Source: Arcuatula senhousia (lineage: Eukaryota; Mollusca; Bivalvia; Mytilida; Mytilidae). Taken from it: a DNA stretch of 64,000 nt. The DNA is taken from the NCBI GenBank assembly GCA_963971305.1, contig OZ020303.1, positions 20,085,184-20,149,183 of the forward strand. Reading direction: 5' to 3'. Shown in pieces: positions 41,971-52,965 of the stretch. Numbering within the stretch: position 1 is the first letter of the stretch; each line of letters begins with the position of its first letter. The position numbers and the translations under genes were made by a program. Under the pieces are notes generated by a model. The model was not told the DNA's origin. It saw only the letters and a list, made by a program, of their open reading frames with translations, and did not search any database.

Positions 41971-42480
41971 AAATGTAGGCGATCTCATCAACATGTTGTT
42001 AATGGAAACTTGATTCAATGTAAACTATGTGTTAGCATACATACAATGTATGTGTTAGCATTTACTACGTATTTATTTCAAACTAGATACCTTATCATTT
42101 TCCATTAGTGTTTTACGCTTCCTTTGGCTTAGAAATTACGAGCTGCAAAATGTAAAACAATATACAATAATTATTGTTTTGTGGGTAAACAGCTCATTTG
42201 TTTCCACTCGATACTTACATTTTACCTGTTCCACGAGAGCTTTGCGCCTCGTGAAATTGTAAATCGTGGAAACCCGAATGACCAGTAATATACTGAAAAC
42301 TAAAGCCACGCCTGCTGCCCATTCTTTATAGTGTAATTTAGCCACGCCTACTGCCAATAATTTTTAAAAACCGCGAAATGTAATAACGGTACTATTACCC
42401 TACGGAAATAGTACTTATACCAAATTCAAGATGAAATAGGTAAAATGTTTACCACCTATTCGATAGTATATAGCTTACAA
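41971..42480. other. Spacer, nothing firm
   Basis: No family recognised. CCACGCCTGCTGCC and CCACGCCTACTGCC (42306, 42342) form a short direct repeat. Confidence 0.3.
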
Positions 42481-42955
42481 GATCAAGGGGTCATTATTTC
42501 GTTGAAAATAAAGGGACTGGAATAAAATGTGAAACTGATTTGTAACTCATGATGAAAGACTCGTATACTAAAAATCAGAGCATGTGTAGAAAAGTCTGGA
42601 AAACTAATTTTCATAAAAAAATTTAAGTCCAAGGGTCATAATTTCAGTAAAAATCAACGAACCGAAACAATATGCAAACTTGATCTGTAACACATCATGA
42701 TAGACTCGTATACAAAAAAATCAGCTCAATATCTTTAAGCATGTAGAACAAAAAAGTCCTAAAACTGTTATTTTCATGAATTTTTCTAAGTCAAAGGGCC
42801 ATAATTTCGATGAAAATCAACGGACCGGAGCGAAGAGCGAACTCGATCTCTAAATCATCATGATAGACTAACACACCAAAAATCACGGACCGACGGACAA
42901 GGGTAAAACAGTATACCCCCACCCCCAACTTAAGTTGCGAGGGCTTTAAAAACAA
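42481..42955 (-). mobile_element. Element K relative, minus strand, tandem 150-160-bp units
   Basis: On the minus strand it starts with the GCAACTTAAGTTGGGGGTGG hairpin and GTATACTGTTTTACCC, then GTCCGTCGGTCCG. Three diverged units are marked by AGGG(G/T)CATAATTTC-type phrases at 42485, 42632 and 42794. Confidence 0.7.
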
Positions 42956-43038
42956 AATGAACAGTGGGTTGATAATGTATACGTAGGATATTTGTTTTAA
43001 CCAAAAACATAACTGATTTTATTATCTTTTGCATAATA

Positions 43039-43581
43039 TACTCAGCAACAGAAATAACGCACCACTTATTTCCTTCCAGGATTCTTGTAAAATTTTGAAT
43101 ATTTTATTAATTGTTTTATGCAAAATGATACATCAAATCAAATTAAATTGAGAAAAAAACAAGCCATAATTTCTTAAATTGGCGCAAGTGCGCTAACGGC
43201 ACGAACTTTTGACAAAGAAGTATAAAAAAACAAAGTCTAAGATTGATAAATTAAAAAATGCGTGTTTCTGAAAAGTTTGGCCAGTTTTTGTGAAAATTAA
43301 GCTTTGTCCAGGTTTTCTAGTTATACTTTTGGATAAGCATCAATTTTTCAAAAAATTGGCGATTTTTTCATTTTTGTGTTAAAAAAACTCATTTTTTAGA
43401 AATTTTAAAACGAAAAATCTAGCTGAATTTTTGAAATTTGCAGAGATTGGTGTTAAGGACCCCACATTTGCTGGGCCGATATCTCAGATCATTCGGACGA
43501 CTTCTTTAAACGATATTTGCTATTATACTTTTAAGTCAAAGCAAATGAATGGAAGTGTTGCGTTTCTTGTGTTGTTTAGTA
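43039..43581. mobile_element. 543-bp TIR element, mariner-like ends
   Basis: TACTCAGCAACAGAAATAAC at the left; 'GCGTTTCTTGTGTTGTTTAGTA' at the right (complement TACTAAACAACACAAGAAAC). TA lies outside both ends. Non-coding, so non-autonomous. Confidence 0.75.
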
Positions 43582-43854
43582 TATAAAATCACTATTTAGA
43601 GTCCTTCCCACAAAAAAATTGTAAGTTAAAACAAGCAAGTTTGAATCTAAATCTGACCGATTTTTGTTACTATCCACCGAAACCCACACCCCTCGTGCAA
43701 CGCGGAGTGATGGGAATGCATTTCCCACATTTGTCGTCCGTGCGTGAAGCTTTTTATTTGTTGAGAACGTTCACTGATTCAACCTCAACTGATTTTATAT
43801 GTAATATGTATACAAAATTTTCCCATTTAATATTCAAGAGTATTCTTTCTAACA
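43582..43854. other. Spacer, nothing recognised
   Basis: No repeat or frame assigned. Confidence 0.3.
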
Positions 43855-44455
43855 AGAATGATAGAAGCAGAGGTACCAATGGTGCATCCGAATGACAAAG
43901 TCCGAAAAGACAGAGACAAAACCCAGTAAACACAAACAAGGACAGGACGAAAAATAGACATCATATAAAACACGGAAACAGAAAAATTACTAAATATCAA
44001 TTATTTACGCGACTCAAGTCGTAATGAGAGAACTCAGATGCCCCGGAAAACTAAGCGGTTCATGTCAGCTATAGCACGCCCGTTGCGCTGCCAATTTCCA
44101 ATCAATTGTGTCAAATCCGGTAAAGGAAGACAAACAAAACCCTATGACAAACCAACATCTGCATTCATCTAAAAGATGGAAATCCCATATTTGTCTATGA
44201 GTGCATGATGTCTACCGTAAAATTTCTTGAGTGACGACAGCAACTGAGGAGCAACATAACCTTGTGATAACAATTTTTGTGTCAAAAGTGACGCTCTGCC
44301 AAGGAAATCGATGTTATTCCGACAAGCTCTAGAGTAACAAATCAATTCTGATACGTAAACTCCATAAGCTGGAGCGGACGGAATGTTGCAACACAAGAAT
44401 GAAATGTTGACAATTCAATTGGAAAACTGAAGTCATCACGTTTGCCATAGAAAAA
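43855..44455 (-). pseudogene. Penelope-type RT, C-terminal part and 3' tail
   Basis: Minus strand 44396-44172 reads 'CCNIPSAPAYGVYVSELICY', then 'SRACRNNIDFLGRASLLTQK' and 'LLSSLKKFYGRHHALIDKYG', close to the family C-terminus and uninterrupted. The 3' tail follows down to about 43855. Everything upstream of the C-terminal domain is missing (5' truncation), so it has no catalytic domain. Confidence 0.85.
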
Positions 44456-44572
44456 CAAAGGAACAGTAAATGAATACCACACTAAAAGGGGAGAGGTAAG
44501 TAAGGGCGGAATATTTCGTCTATGTGGTGCAATAACGGTCCACAAAAGACTTTTATCGTGCATGAAATGTTG
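44452..44572 (-). mobile_element. SINE-A internal fragment
   Basis: AAACAAAGGAACAGTAAATG through GGGGAGAGGTAAGTAAGGGC to CGTGCATGAA on the minus strand of SINE-A, abutting the RT fragment. Confidence 0.75.
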
Positions 44573-45064
44573 TTCGCATTTTTAATGTTATACAATATAA
44601 TATTTTTGGATTTTTTCTTTCTCAAACAAGATTATCGAATCCAATAGAGAATTCTGTTAATATGAAGTACAATGGTGAATCACTTCGGCGCCCTGCATTG
44701 CATTGAAATAGGAACATACTATTTCGACCATAAAATTAAGTTCTGAGGGGGGCCGAGAACTGTTCAATGACTATTTAATTTAGTAGAAATTATATTGAAG
44801 AAGTAAATCAAGAAGTTTCTTATGTCAGCATTACACAAGAAAGGATTTGTATTTCCTTAAACAGATGCTCAGTAGTAGTGCTAATGGGTTATGTATTTAA
44901 CTGCAAAATTTCCCGGAAAATTGATATCTGGATACTGATATTCCCATGCAAAAAAGACTAAAGGTTTCTTTTTAAGTTTTTTGTTCTAAGGCAAAGACAT
45001 TATATGATTTAGGATTTACGAGACAATCACCTGATGTTAAGTGAAAGAAAAAGCTGCAACCTTC
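44573..45064. other. Spacer, nothing recognised
   Basis: AT-rich, without a conserved frame. Confidence 0.3.
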
Positions 45065-45235
45065 ATGTTTTACCTTTGCGTACCTATAAGTTAAAGTAAG
45101 TGACCGATTCGTACTGATAACAGATTGTTTTTGCAATTAATACCTTATTCAATATGATAGTTTGTTTCAAGTCGTGTCATCATTTACCGGTTTTAAGTGC
45201 AAATAAACACAGCTTAATATCCCAGATTATGAAAG
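45065..45235 (+). repeat. Dispersed repeat M, copy 2
   Basis: Homologue of 38700-38900: 'TTTGCGTACCTATAAGTTAA', GTACTGATAACAGATTGTTT and AATATCCCAGATTATG. Confidence 0.7.
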
Positions 45236-46440
45236 AATTAGATGTACCAATGGAGCATCAGAATGTTAAATTACCAAAAGGGCCGAGACAAAAACCAGTT
45301 AGCAACGACGAGAACAGGAGGGACAATATAAATGACAAAACCAACTGAACAGCAATAAATAGCTCTAACTCGTGTCGTAACGAAAGAAAACTCAGGTGCT
45401 CTAGCTGAAAGAGTAAGCAGTTCCTGCTTGCTGTTGCACACCCGTCGCTCTGCCATCTGTCAATTCAGCGTGTCAAATTTGGCATAAGAAGACAAAACAG
45501 AACCCTATGAAAAACCAACATCTGCAAGCGAAATCAACATTACTATGTGTATTAAAGCAATTTTTGTGTCAGACGTGGCCTGACGATCTGCAAAGGAAAT
45601 CGATGTAAGTCCCGCAAGCTCTGGAATAATGAATCAACTGTGATACTTATACTCCATATTAAGCTGAAGTTGACGGAATGTTGCTACATAAGAAGGAAAG
45701 TTGAAGTCATCAAATTTGTCATAGAGCTTTGTTGAAAATTGTCCTCTCGAGATGTAGATATAAATCCTAGAATCCGTTGCGTCCTTTATCTCAAGTTCTT
45801 GAGAATATATGAGATGGAGAAAGTCACCAAATCGAGAATTGTTTACTGAAAGGACGTCGTCAATATAACGTTAAGTGTGGTTGGAAGACAGAGCTTACAA
45901 TCTTTTTTTCAGTTTAGTCCAGATGAGATAATAAAAGGTCTGCTTCATATGAATGAAGAAATAAATCAACAGCAAAGGTGCATAATTAGTCCCCATTGGA
46001 ATCCCTATTGTTTGCATAACACGTCCACCGAACTGAACAAATAGGTTGTCGATAAGAAAATTGAGCATGTCATTTTTTTGATCTGCTGTAATTTTTTTTC
46101 ATAAACTCATTGATGACAATGTAAAAAAGAAGCAAAGAGGCAACAATGTAAGTGTTAGTATAATTGACTTCTATATATTTGTTCTTGCGTTACCCATTCA
46201 TTTTGAAAACTGCGTTTAATCAGTCGTGATTTGAGTTGTTCATGTGGTATAAAAGTGGGAAGAGTGGAGAAATTGAAAGTTTTGATGCTGTTGCAATATG
46301 AAATTGATTTAGAGCTAAGATTCTCCATCAGTTCTTTCGAATTCTTTATGATCCACATATCAATCTCAAATGACAAAACATTGAGGACATACTGGAAAAA
46401 ATGAAGATCGCACTGGTCCTGACTTGGTACAGGCATTTCA
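45236..46440 (-). pseudogene. Penelope-type RT, central and C-terminal parts with 3' tail
   Basis: On the minus strand from 46440: 'WIIKNSKELMENLSSKSISY', 'FNFSTLPTFIPHEQLKSRLI', then across frameshifts 'IDNLFVQFGGRVMQTIGIPM' and 'IDDVLSVNNSRFGDFLHLIY' (catalytic IDD retained), 'QELEIKDATDSR', 'LYDKFDDFNFP' and 'LADVGFS', then the family tail. Several frameshifts and deletions. Its 5' end joins the repeat at 46350-46590. Confidence 0.8.
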
Positions 46441-46590
46441 AAAGAAATAATGGATTTAACCAGGTTTTAAGGCGCGCCGACCCCTCTTTCCATTGCGATC
46501 TTTGGATCGGGTAGTTACACAAAACACAACAAGTTTGTGAAGATATGTTAGGGATGCTAAGGTTATCATCTCAGTATAACAACCAGCCAA
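46350..46590 (+). repeat. 'TCCTGACTTGGTACAGGC' repeat, copy 2
   Basis: Direct-orientation homologue of 39920-40175, including GGTCCTGACTTGGTACAGGC and ATGCTAAGGTTATCATCTCA. Confidence 0.8.
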
Positions 46591-46719
46591 ACACTAATCA
46601 AAACAAGAACTAACCATTTCGTCTAACCTGATTCTGAATATTTATATCTGTGGCTGATAACAGGAAAGAATTAAAAGATTAAAATCTGAAAAATTTACAA
46701 GCCCTGGCATATCGAATAA
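46591..46719. other. Short spacer
   Basis: Nothing recognised. Confidence 0.3.
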
Positions 46720-48198
46720 GTTGTGAAATATAGACACCGTATGCAGGTGACGTTTGTATGCTACTTTCCAGGTAAGGAAAATTAATAATTTTTACAAGTC
46801 TTCTCTTTTATCATAACTTTTAGTACTGAGATGACCACCTGGGTCAAATTTGAGATGTAGATCCAAGAATGATGTAAAGCAAGTAGATTCGGTGGTTTCT
46901 TTAATCACTTGCTCTGGAGGATATATTGAAGGAATCCATCTACCAAACGACAGAGAGGACCTCATCAATATATCTGAAAATGAGATTAAAGGACCTTGCC
47001 TCTTTCATCTTCTTGTTCTTAACGAGTTTCTGAAGAGTGTTTTAAGAGTATAAGAACAAGTCGGTGAGGAGAGGATCACAGTTTGTGCCCATTGGAATGC
47101 CGATTTGTTGTTGAAAAATCTCTCCTCCAAATGTGACATATATGTTGTCAATAAGGAAATCAAGCATACTGCAAACTTGGTCCAAAGTGTAATAAATCTT
47201 ATCTTTATAAGATGTTTTGGACAAAATGTAGAATTATAACCTAAAACAACAAAGTGCCTCGAATTCGAAAAAGCCTTTTTAAAAACTTTTTTTCAGGCGA
47301 CATTTAAGTTTTTCGTGTGACAATGTGGTGTAAAAAGTTGAAAAATCGAAAGTTTTTCAAAGAATGAACCTCAGAGAATGACCGGGATTTAAAATTATCT
47401 GACATTTTTTTTGAGTTCTTTTAAATCCACATGTGATTAATTCCACTACGATTATAAATAGTATCACAGTATGCTTGTTGTCCTTCTTTGACAAGAGACA
47501 ATATCTTAGTGAGTTAAACGCACAGTTCTGTAGTTGAACACGATGAAGATCCAGCTATATACCTTTTTTGTACGGGTTTTTGTGAAGTTTAGGTATCCAG
47601 TACAAATATGGTAACTCTTCATGTTCCTTTTTTAAATGAATATTTAAAGAGAACATGAAAGAGATATGGTTGGCAATTATGGTCTCATCTTTGTCAAATG
47701 AAGTCCGAGTGTATGAAGCACTAGCAGATGAATAACCATCAATGCCTAATTCTTGAATCAGACATTTGTAGTAATGTGCTTAACATACAAAAAAATATAT
47801 TGGAAGCCTCGTCTGCAGGTGTGACAACATATTTGTCATGTAAGGAAAAGAGTCAACCGAGAGCTTCACGATCTTTGAATACGGAACATGGTCGATGATT
47901 AAGACAATTCCGAAGTTCGTCTATTCGGTTGCGTACAAAAGATCGGATAGTTCTTATCCAGTCTGACATTGACTCAAGCTCTGGCTCTTGGTCCATCTCC
48001 CGCTTTATCCAGGCATAGTCCTCAACAGAGTCAATAGTGATCTTAAAATTATGGTTCCAATTAATACGTTGTGGCCTCCTGAATTAAGGTCCATGGGAAA
48101 CCACAATTCGTAATAAATCGTTTTCAATTATCTTTAGATCACCCGTGATAACATGACCAGAAAGAGGTTTAGTGGTACATTTTGATGACCCTGCAATG
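46720..48198 (-). pseudogene. Penelope-type RT, longest copy, decayed
   Basis: On the minus strand from 48198 this begins at 'AGSSKCTTKPLSGHVITGDL', then the N-terminal region of the family: 'DSVEDYAWIKREMDQEPELE', 'SMSDWIRTIRSFVRNRIDEL', 'PCSVFKDREALGSLFSLHDK' and YVVTPADEASN. Shifted frames give 'KPVQKRYIAGSSSCSTTELC', 'FDFSTFYTTLSHEKLK' and, open from 47224, 'QVCSMLDFLIDNIYVTFGGE' and IFQQQIGIPMGTNCDPLLTD. The catalytic box reads RYIDEVLSV, with Glu where the second Asp should be. More than five frameshifts. The order is colinear with an RT protein of several hundred residues without an attached GIY-YIG. Confidence 0.8.
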
Positions 48199-48717
48199 AA
48201 GGTCCCGTGCGGGGCCCGGGAGGCGAATAGGCCCGCAGCAGCGCTAAGCTTGTCGGTTAAAGTCCACTAAAGAGCGCTCAGAAACCTGACATCGGGGTCA
48301 GGCCGCTTTGCCCACAAAGCGACTGGGATGTGTGCCCCAGGTGGTTGAATGGGGCAGCCCTGACATCGAGAGATGCGGGGTCGTCAGGCGATAATGCGGA
48401 AAACCTGACCGCAAACCATAGTGGTGCACCGTGTTGGGAAAATGTCACGTTCCTCGCACGTTAAAGAACCCTGCTGCAGGTCTCGGTAAGAGTAGGACCC
48501 GTAGGATCCCCATGCAGGAGGCTAAATTTCCCGTCCCTACCCATCACTCCTTTTTCCAGTGGCAGTCAAAACTCTCCTACCCGATTGGCCTTGTGTCCCC
48601 ATTGCCTCCACTTCATCATCATTTCATGTTCATTGTATTACCAATTTCATGTTCATATCCCGGATATAGCCGAAATCGCGCTGCTTGGGAGTATAGCAAT
48701 AACTAACTTACTAACTA
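48199..48717 (+). mobile_element. SINE-B, full length and well preserved
   Basis: GTCCCGTGCGGGGCCCGGG head, complete body, (AACT)n-like tail ending ACTAACTAA at 48717. Over 90% similar to 24248-24756 by eye. It lies between two minus-strand RT fragments, of coding type on the left and 3'-tail type on the right; a clear target duplication is not evident, so the flank may have been rearranged. Confidence 0.93.
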
Positions 48718-49395
48718 AAAGAAGCAAAGGGGTAATCAGTGTCATAAAACCGTGAAGACAAAGACAAAACCGGCAGACAAAAAATCATCACAACAAAACA
48801 AACCACATAACAACATAAAACACACACACATAACAACAAAACCGCATTCAGCAACGCGAACTCAAGTCGAAACGAGAGTGAACTCAGGTGCTCCGGAAGA
48901 GTAAGCAGTTCCTGCTTGCTATAGCACACCCGTCACGTTGCCAAAGATCGATTAAGTGTTGGTCAAATCCGGAAAGGATGACATTACAAAACTCTATGTC
49001 AAACCAACATCTGTGCTCATCTGAGAGATAGAAATCCCGTATTTGCATACAAGCACATGATGTCGTCCGTAAAATTTCTTGAATGATGACAACAACCTGG
49101 GAGCAACGTACCCCTGTGTTAACAATTTGCTTGTCAGCCGTGTAGCTCTATCAAGGAAGTCTTTGTACTCCCCACATGCTCTGGAACCCTGCAATGAAGC
49201 GCTTTTTGATTGGATTTGTATGTAATTTGGGAATCCAATACAGGGAAGGAATGATATCATTGGTAGCACCAAGAGAGACAGATTTGCAATTGTCAATTAT
49301 TTCCTCCTTAGACAGTGTTGTAGCTGTGTACCAGGTGCTACTGCTGTAACAACCAACGAAGGATTGGTGTTCTACGGTGCTTCTCTTACCTCTTT
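48718..49395 (-). pseudogene. Penelope-type RT with large internal deletion
   Basis: On the minus strand, 49395-49192 reads 'STWYTATTLSKEEIIDNCKS' and 'IIPSLYWIPKLHTNPIKKRF'+IAG. It then jumps within a few bases to 'SRACGEYKDFLDRATRLTSK', 'LLTQGYVAPRLLSSFKKFYG' and 'CKYGISISQMSTDVGL', ending in the 3' tail (49000-48718). The whole palm with catalytic Asp residues is deleted at about 49190. The reading frame changes at the junction. Confidence 0.85.
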
Positions 49396-49512
49396 TACTT
49401 TCGGGGAACGTGACACTTTCGGGTCGCTTTGTGGGCAAAATGACCTGACCCGATTGCAGGTTTCTTGGCGCTCTTTAGTGCACTTTTACCTTCAAACTTA
49501 GAAGCTTGACAA
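49396..49512 (-). mobile_element. SINE-B 5'-half fragment
   Basis: GGGAACGTGACACTTTCGGG, then GTCGCTTTGTGGGCAAAATG and 'TGGCGCTCTTTAGTGCACTT', minus strand of SINE-B with an internal deletion. Confidence 0.75.
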
Positions 49513-50004
49513 AACATCTGTGATTACTAATAAATAAATTAAACTCTTGATTTGTTTTATGTAGATATAATTAAAAATGTCTTCACTTTTCTCTACCCAT
49601 TTAGACAACAAATCGATCACACGTATCACGTTTCGTGTATATCTTCGACATTGGAATCCTTTTAAGATGAAAACATCTTTGCAATGTGCAATATAAGTTT
49701 TTAGCTATGAAAGATTTTTCTTTTGAAAATTACCAAGTAATAACGTATCATTCTATTGCTGTTAAATCAAAACAATGATTGACGAAAATATTTACCTCAT
49801 TTACTTGTTATTGAGTTAATATTAGGCCTGATTTTCAAGTTCATTTCCGTCTTATTTGTTGTAACAGTCATATTTGTCCTTGCATAGTTGTTTTCAAGTT
49901 ATTGTATTGATTGAGCAATGAAAACAATATTTCAACACGCAAAAAATAATTTCGGTTGAATGTTGTGTTGGCCGTTCAACTTTTCACAAAAACGAAATTG
50001 TTAG
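49513..50004. other. Spacer, nothing recognised
   Basis: AT-rich, without a conserved frame. Confidence 0.3.
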
Positions 50005-50168
50005 CAGTTGCGGAATTGGAGGGTATGTTAGCCCTAGAACACCGGCAAAAATTATTTTTTTGTATAAAATCCACGTGAAAACTTAAAAAAAAAATCCGCG
50101 CCTCGCTCCGCTCGACCAAAATAAGTTTCATGCCCATCCCCATTACTAAATTCCCGGATCCGCAACTG
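50005..50168. mobile_element. 164-bp hAT-like MITE
   Basis: CAGTTGCGGAATTGGAGGG at the left and CCCGGATCCGCAACTG at the right. GTTAG directly flanks both ends. The CAG..GCGGA..CC terminus is of hAT style, although a full 8-bp duplication is not visible. An open frame on the minus strand across it is incidental. Confidence 0.7.
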
Positions 50169-50382
50169 GTTAGTTTTTTAACAAAGAGAACGTTAACTTC
50201 TATACTGGATAATTTATTTTGAAACCTTCTTATTCTGGTTATTGTCACTTATAATTTGATATAAAAAGTGAGAAGAATATACTAGTACATTTTTAAAACG
50301 TTCGTGTCAAGTTACGTAAAACCATAGTGATGCATTTGATTACAAGGACGCTTGGATCACCTTAAATATGCTCAATAGTCAT

Positions 50383-50785
50383 AGGCCCGCAACAGCGCTA
50401 AGCTTGTCGGGAGGAGTCCACTAAAGAGCGCTCAGCAACCTGACATCGGGTCAGGCCACTTAGCCCATAAGGCGACTGGAATGCCATGTGTGTCCTAGAT
50501 GGTTGAATGAGACAGTCCTGTCATAATGAATGCCGGAAAACCTGACCGCAAACCATTATGGGCCATCGTGCGTGAAGAGTGCCTCGCTTCATGCACTTAA
50601 AAGACCCCTTTTTTGCCGCAAAGTAGTGAATCACATAGTCTTGATTTTTCGCCCATACCCACCTCTACCGTTTTCCTGTGGTCTTCCCCAGTGTCCCCAG
50701 TATGTTCATTTTATTATTCATTTCACGTTCATCGCCTTCAAATAATCTATATAGCGTTGCAAGGACGTAAAACAACAACTTACTC
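50383..50785 (+). mobile_element. Chimeric SINE: B-type 5' half, A-type 3' half
   Basis: 50383-50558 follows SINE-B (CGCTAAGCTTGTCGG, 'GTCCACTAAAGAGCGCTCAG', CGGAAAACCTGACCGCAAAC). From about 50560 it follows SINE-A (GGGCCATCGTGCGTGAAGAG, TGCCTCGCTTCATGCAC, 'AAAAGACCCCTTTT', 'ATATAGCGTTGCAAGGACGT', CACTCAC tail). The switch lies where A and B are most alike. Confidence 0.85.
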
Positions 50786-50954
50786 ACTCACCCACTCACC
50801 AATCCGACTTCATCATCATCATTTCGTGTTCATTTGATTGGCCTTTCATGTTCATTTCTGCGACATTGCTTTGGTGTATAAAAAAGGAAGGAAGCACCAA
50901 TGAGGATTTGTGTTCATTTGAACTGCCTTTCATGTTCATTTCTGCGATATTGCT
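50786..50954 (+). repeat. Two ~80-bp repeats of a SINE-tail-like unit
   Basis: 'TGCCTTTCATGTTCATTTCT' type phrases at 50835-50870 and 50920-50955, each followed by GCGA(C/T)ATTGCTTT. Possibly a SINE tail relative. Confidence 0.5.
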
Positions 50955-51360
50955 TTTGAGTAAAAGAAGATTGGGCATTCGAGTGTCAAAAGCCTCAAAG
51001 GGCAACGACAAAACAAATAACAGCGTGAAGAAAAACTAAAAATTATCCCAACAAAAATCAACAATGCGACCTCAAGTCGTAAATGTAACGAGAGTGAACT
51101 CAAGTAATCCGTTCTTGCTTGCTATAGCACACCCGTCGCGCCGCCAATTTTCATTTCAAATCCGGTAAAGGAAGACAAAACAAAATCTATGACAAACATA
51201 AATCTGCACTCATCTGATAGATAGAAAATCCCATATTTGTCTATGAACGCATTATGTCTTTAATAAAATTTCTCGAGTGAAGACAACCGGAGAGCAATAT
51301 AATCCTGTGTTAGCATTTTTTTGGGTCAGAAATCACTTTCTGCTACAGAAATCGTTTTAA
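50955..51360 (-). pseudogene. RT-element 3' tail and end of RT C-terminus
   Basis: On the minus strand the C-terminal phrases (KFY..., 'KYGIFYLSDECRFMF') are badly worn, followed by the tail to about 50955 (GGGCATTCGAGTGTCAAAAG). No catalytic part. Confidence 0.7.
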
Positions 51361-51378
51361 GCGATACATTTTTTTTTG

Positions 51379-52720
51379 TTATAAGTAATAGGAGGCTATA
51401 TCCAATTTCTGCACCCCAACTTATTAGATCACTAGGTGTTTCGAACATCTATTTAGACCAATTAGCTAATACTAATTGACCTTGGCCATGTTCATCATCA
51501 GGGACCAAGCCATAAAATACTGATTTCATGTTAATATAGTATTCATAGTATTCATGTATGTCGTATATTATCTCATCTTTAACAGATTATGTTGCACTGA
51601 CATTTATTAAGGGTCCGACACCTTAGCGATCTATTATTTTTATTTGTTTTAAGGATGATTAATTTTATTTTCAGCATCCATCTTTTTCTCTCATTGATGA
51701 AATATGGTGTAACTTTATGTAATTTGGAAAGAAGATATAATCTTTGTCTGATTGCATGGGTTATCTTGTCAAGAAAAACCTTTGTGTGCATTTCTTTCGT
51801 TATTCTGTTTATTGTGGCGTAAGTTTCATCCGAATACTCTTTATCTCTTCCTTTCTTTGATTTATTCCTTTCTGTCAAAAATGACAGTGATGTTGTTTTG
51901 TCAGCTAATCTATAATGATCATTATTGTGTTGCTTTTCAATTATCTAATTGCATTTCCATTTCTGACTTGCTTATTTTTGTCAAGTACTGTTCAATATGC
52001 AAATTATTGATTTAATATCTAAATTTCTGTTGCATTGTTTGCGAAAGGGCCCGGGGTTTTTAACCAGATTTCCCCAGAACATATTATTATGTCACAATCA
52101 TCGTTCGTGAATTGGTATTGACATCTTAATTTCTTTGCCAGCTCATTAGAGTCTGATATAAATTGTGATTTCAATTGTCTGGTATCCCTTGCTAAGCGAT
52201 TGGTTATTGATTTATTTATAAATATTTTTTTTCCAATTTCTCAGCTATATGTTCATCATTTTTATAGCGCTTTTAATTTTCATTTGTTATTTGATAATAG
52301 ACCTTTTTCTGGATGGCCTTTTCATTGCGCTTTTGTCTATGAAGACGTGTATAAGCCATGCTTTTTTAAAGCAGACTGGCAGATAACATTTTCATAAGTT
52401 TTTTGGGGAGAACCAAACACGCCTTCAATTATTTTAGACCAATCAGCTTACACAATGAGGTAAACTGGCGGGAATACCAGGTCAATGATCTACTATTATG
52501 TCAAAATATGTTTATTTATATCAATTCTCTGATGATTCTGTCTATCTTTTGTAGTTTATTGAGTTTAATAATGCAACTCAAAACTAGTACAACTATGGCA
52601 TTATAAGCAAAATCAATAAATATCGTTTATGTTTTTTGTTTTTTTCCTGATGTATTAAATTCCGTTACATCAAAAATGACAGTTGTGTTGTTTGATAAGC
52701 TTTTTTAATGATCATTATTG
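51379..52720. repeat. Tandem-duplicated segment, copy 1, part U
   Basis: Nearly identical to 61907-63420. Differences seen: one T/C at 51946, CCCGG deletion near 52055, one G/A near 52341, a 9-bp indel near 52679, and the 163-bp MITE present only in the other copy. The minus strand 51878-51579 is open for 99 codons ('MTERNKSKKGRDKEYSDETY', then 'LYLLSKLHKVTPYFINERKR'), Lys/Arg-rich, identical in both copies, with no recognised family. The segment is cut at 52720 by the 7.8-kb transposon. Confidence 0.9.
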
Positions 52721-52729
52721 CCCAGCAGA

Positions 52730-52965
52730 CACGTAACGTTGATTCAACGTGGAAATATCGTGGATTTTTGGTGGGTGGGTTGATCGACGTTATTTCCACG
52801 TCAAATCCACCCACGCAATTTCCACGTTGTAGTTTCAACGTGTTATATACGTTGTTTCCACGTGGATAAGTTCAACGTTGATTTACCGACGTATTTTCCA
52901 CGTTGAAAACTTCAACGTTGATTTACTGACGTGTTTTCCACGTTGAAAGCTTTAACGTTCACTTA
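52730..52965. repeat. Left subterminal CAACGT/CCACGT repeats
   Basis: TTCAACGTTGATTTACCGAC and TTCAACGTTGATTTACTGAC are two direct units; TTTCCACGTTGAAA recurs. Mirrored at 60335-60505. These are likely binding sites or structure-forming repeats. Confidence 0.9.
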
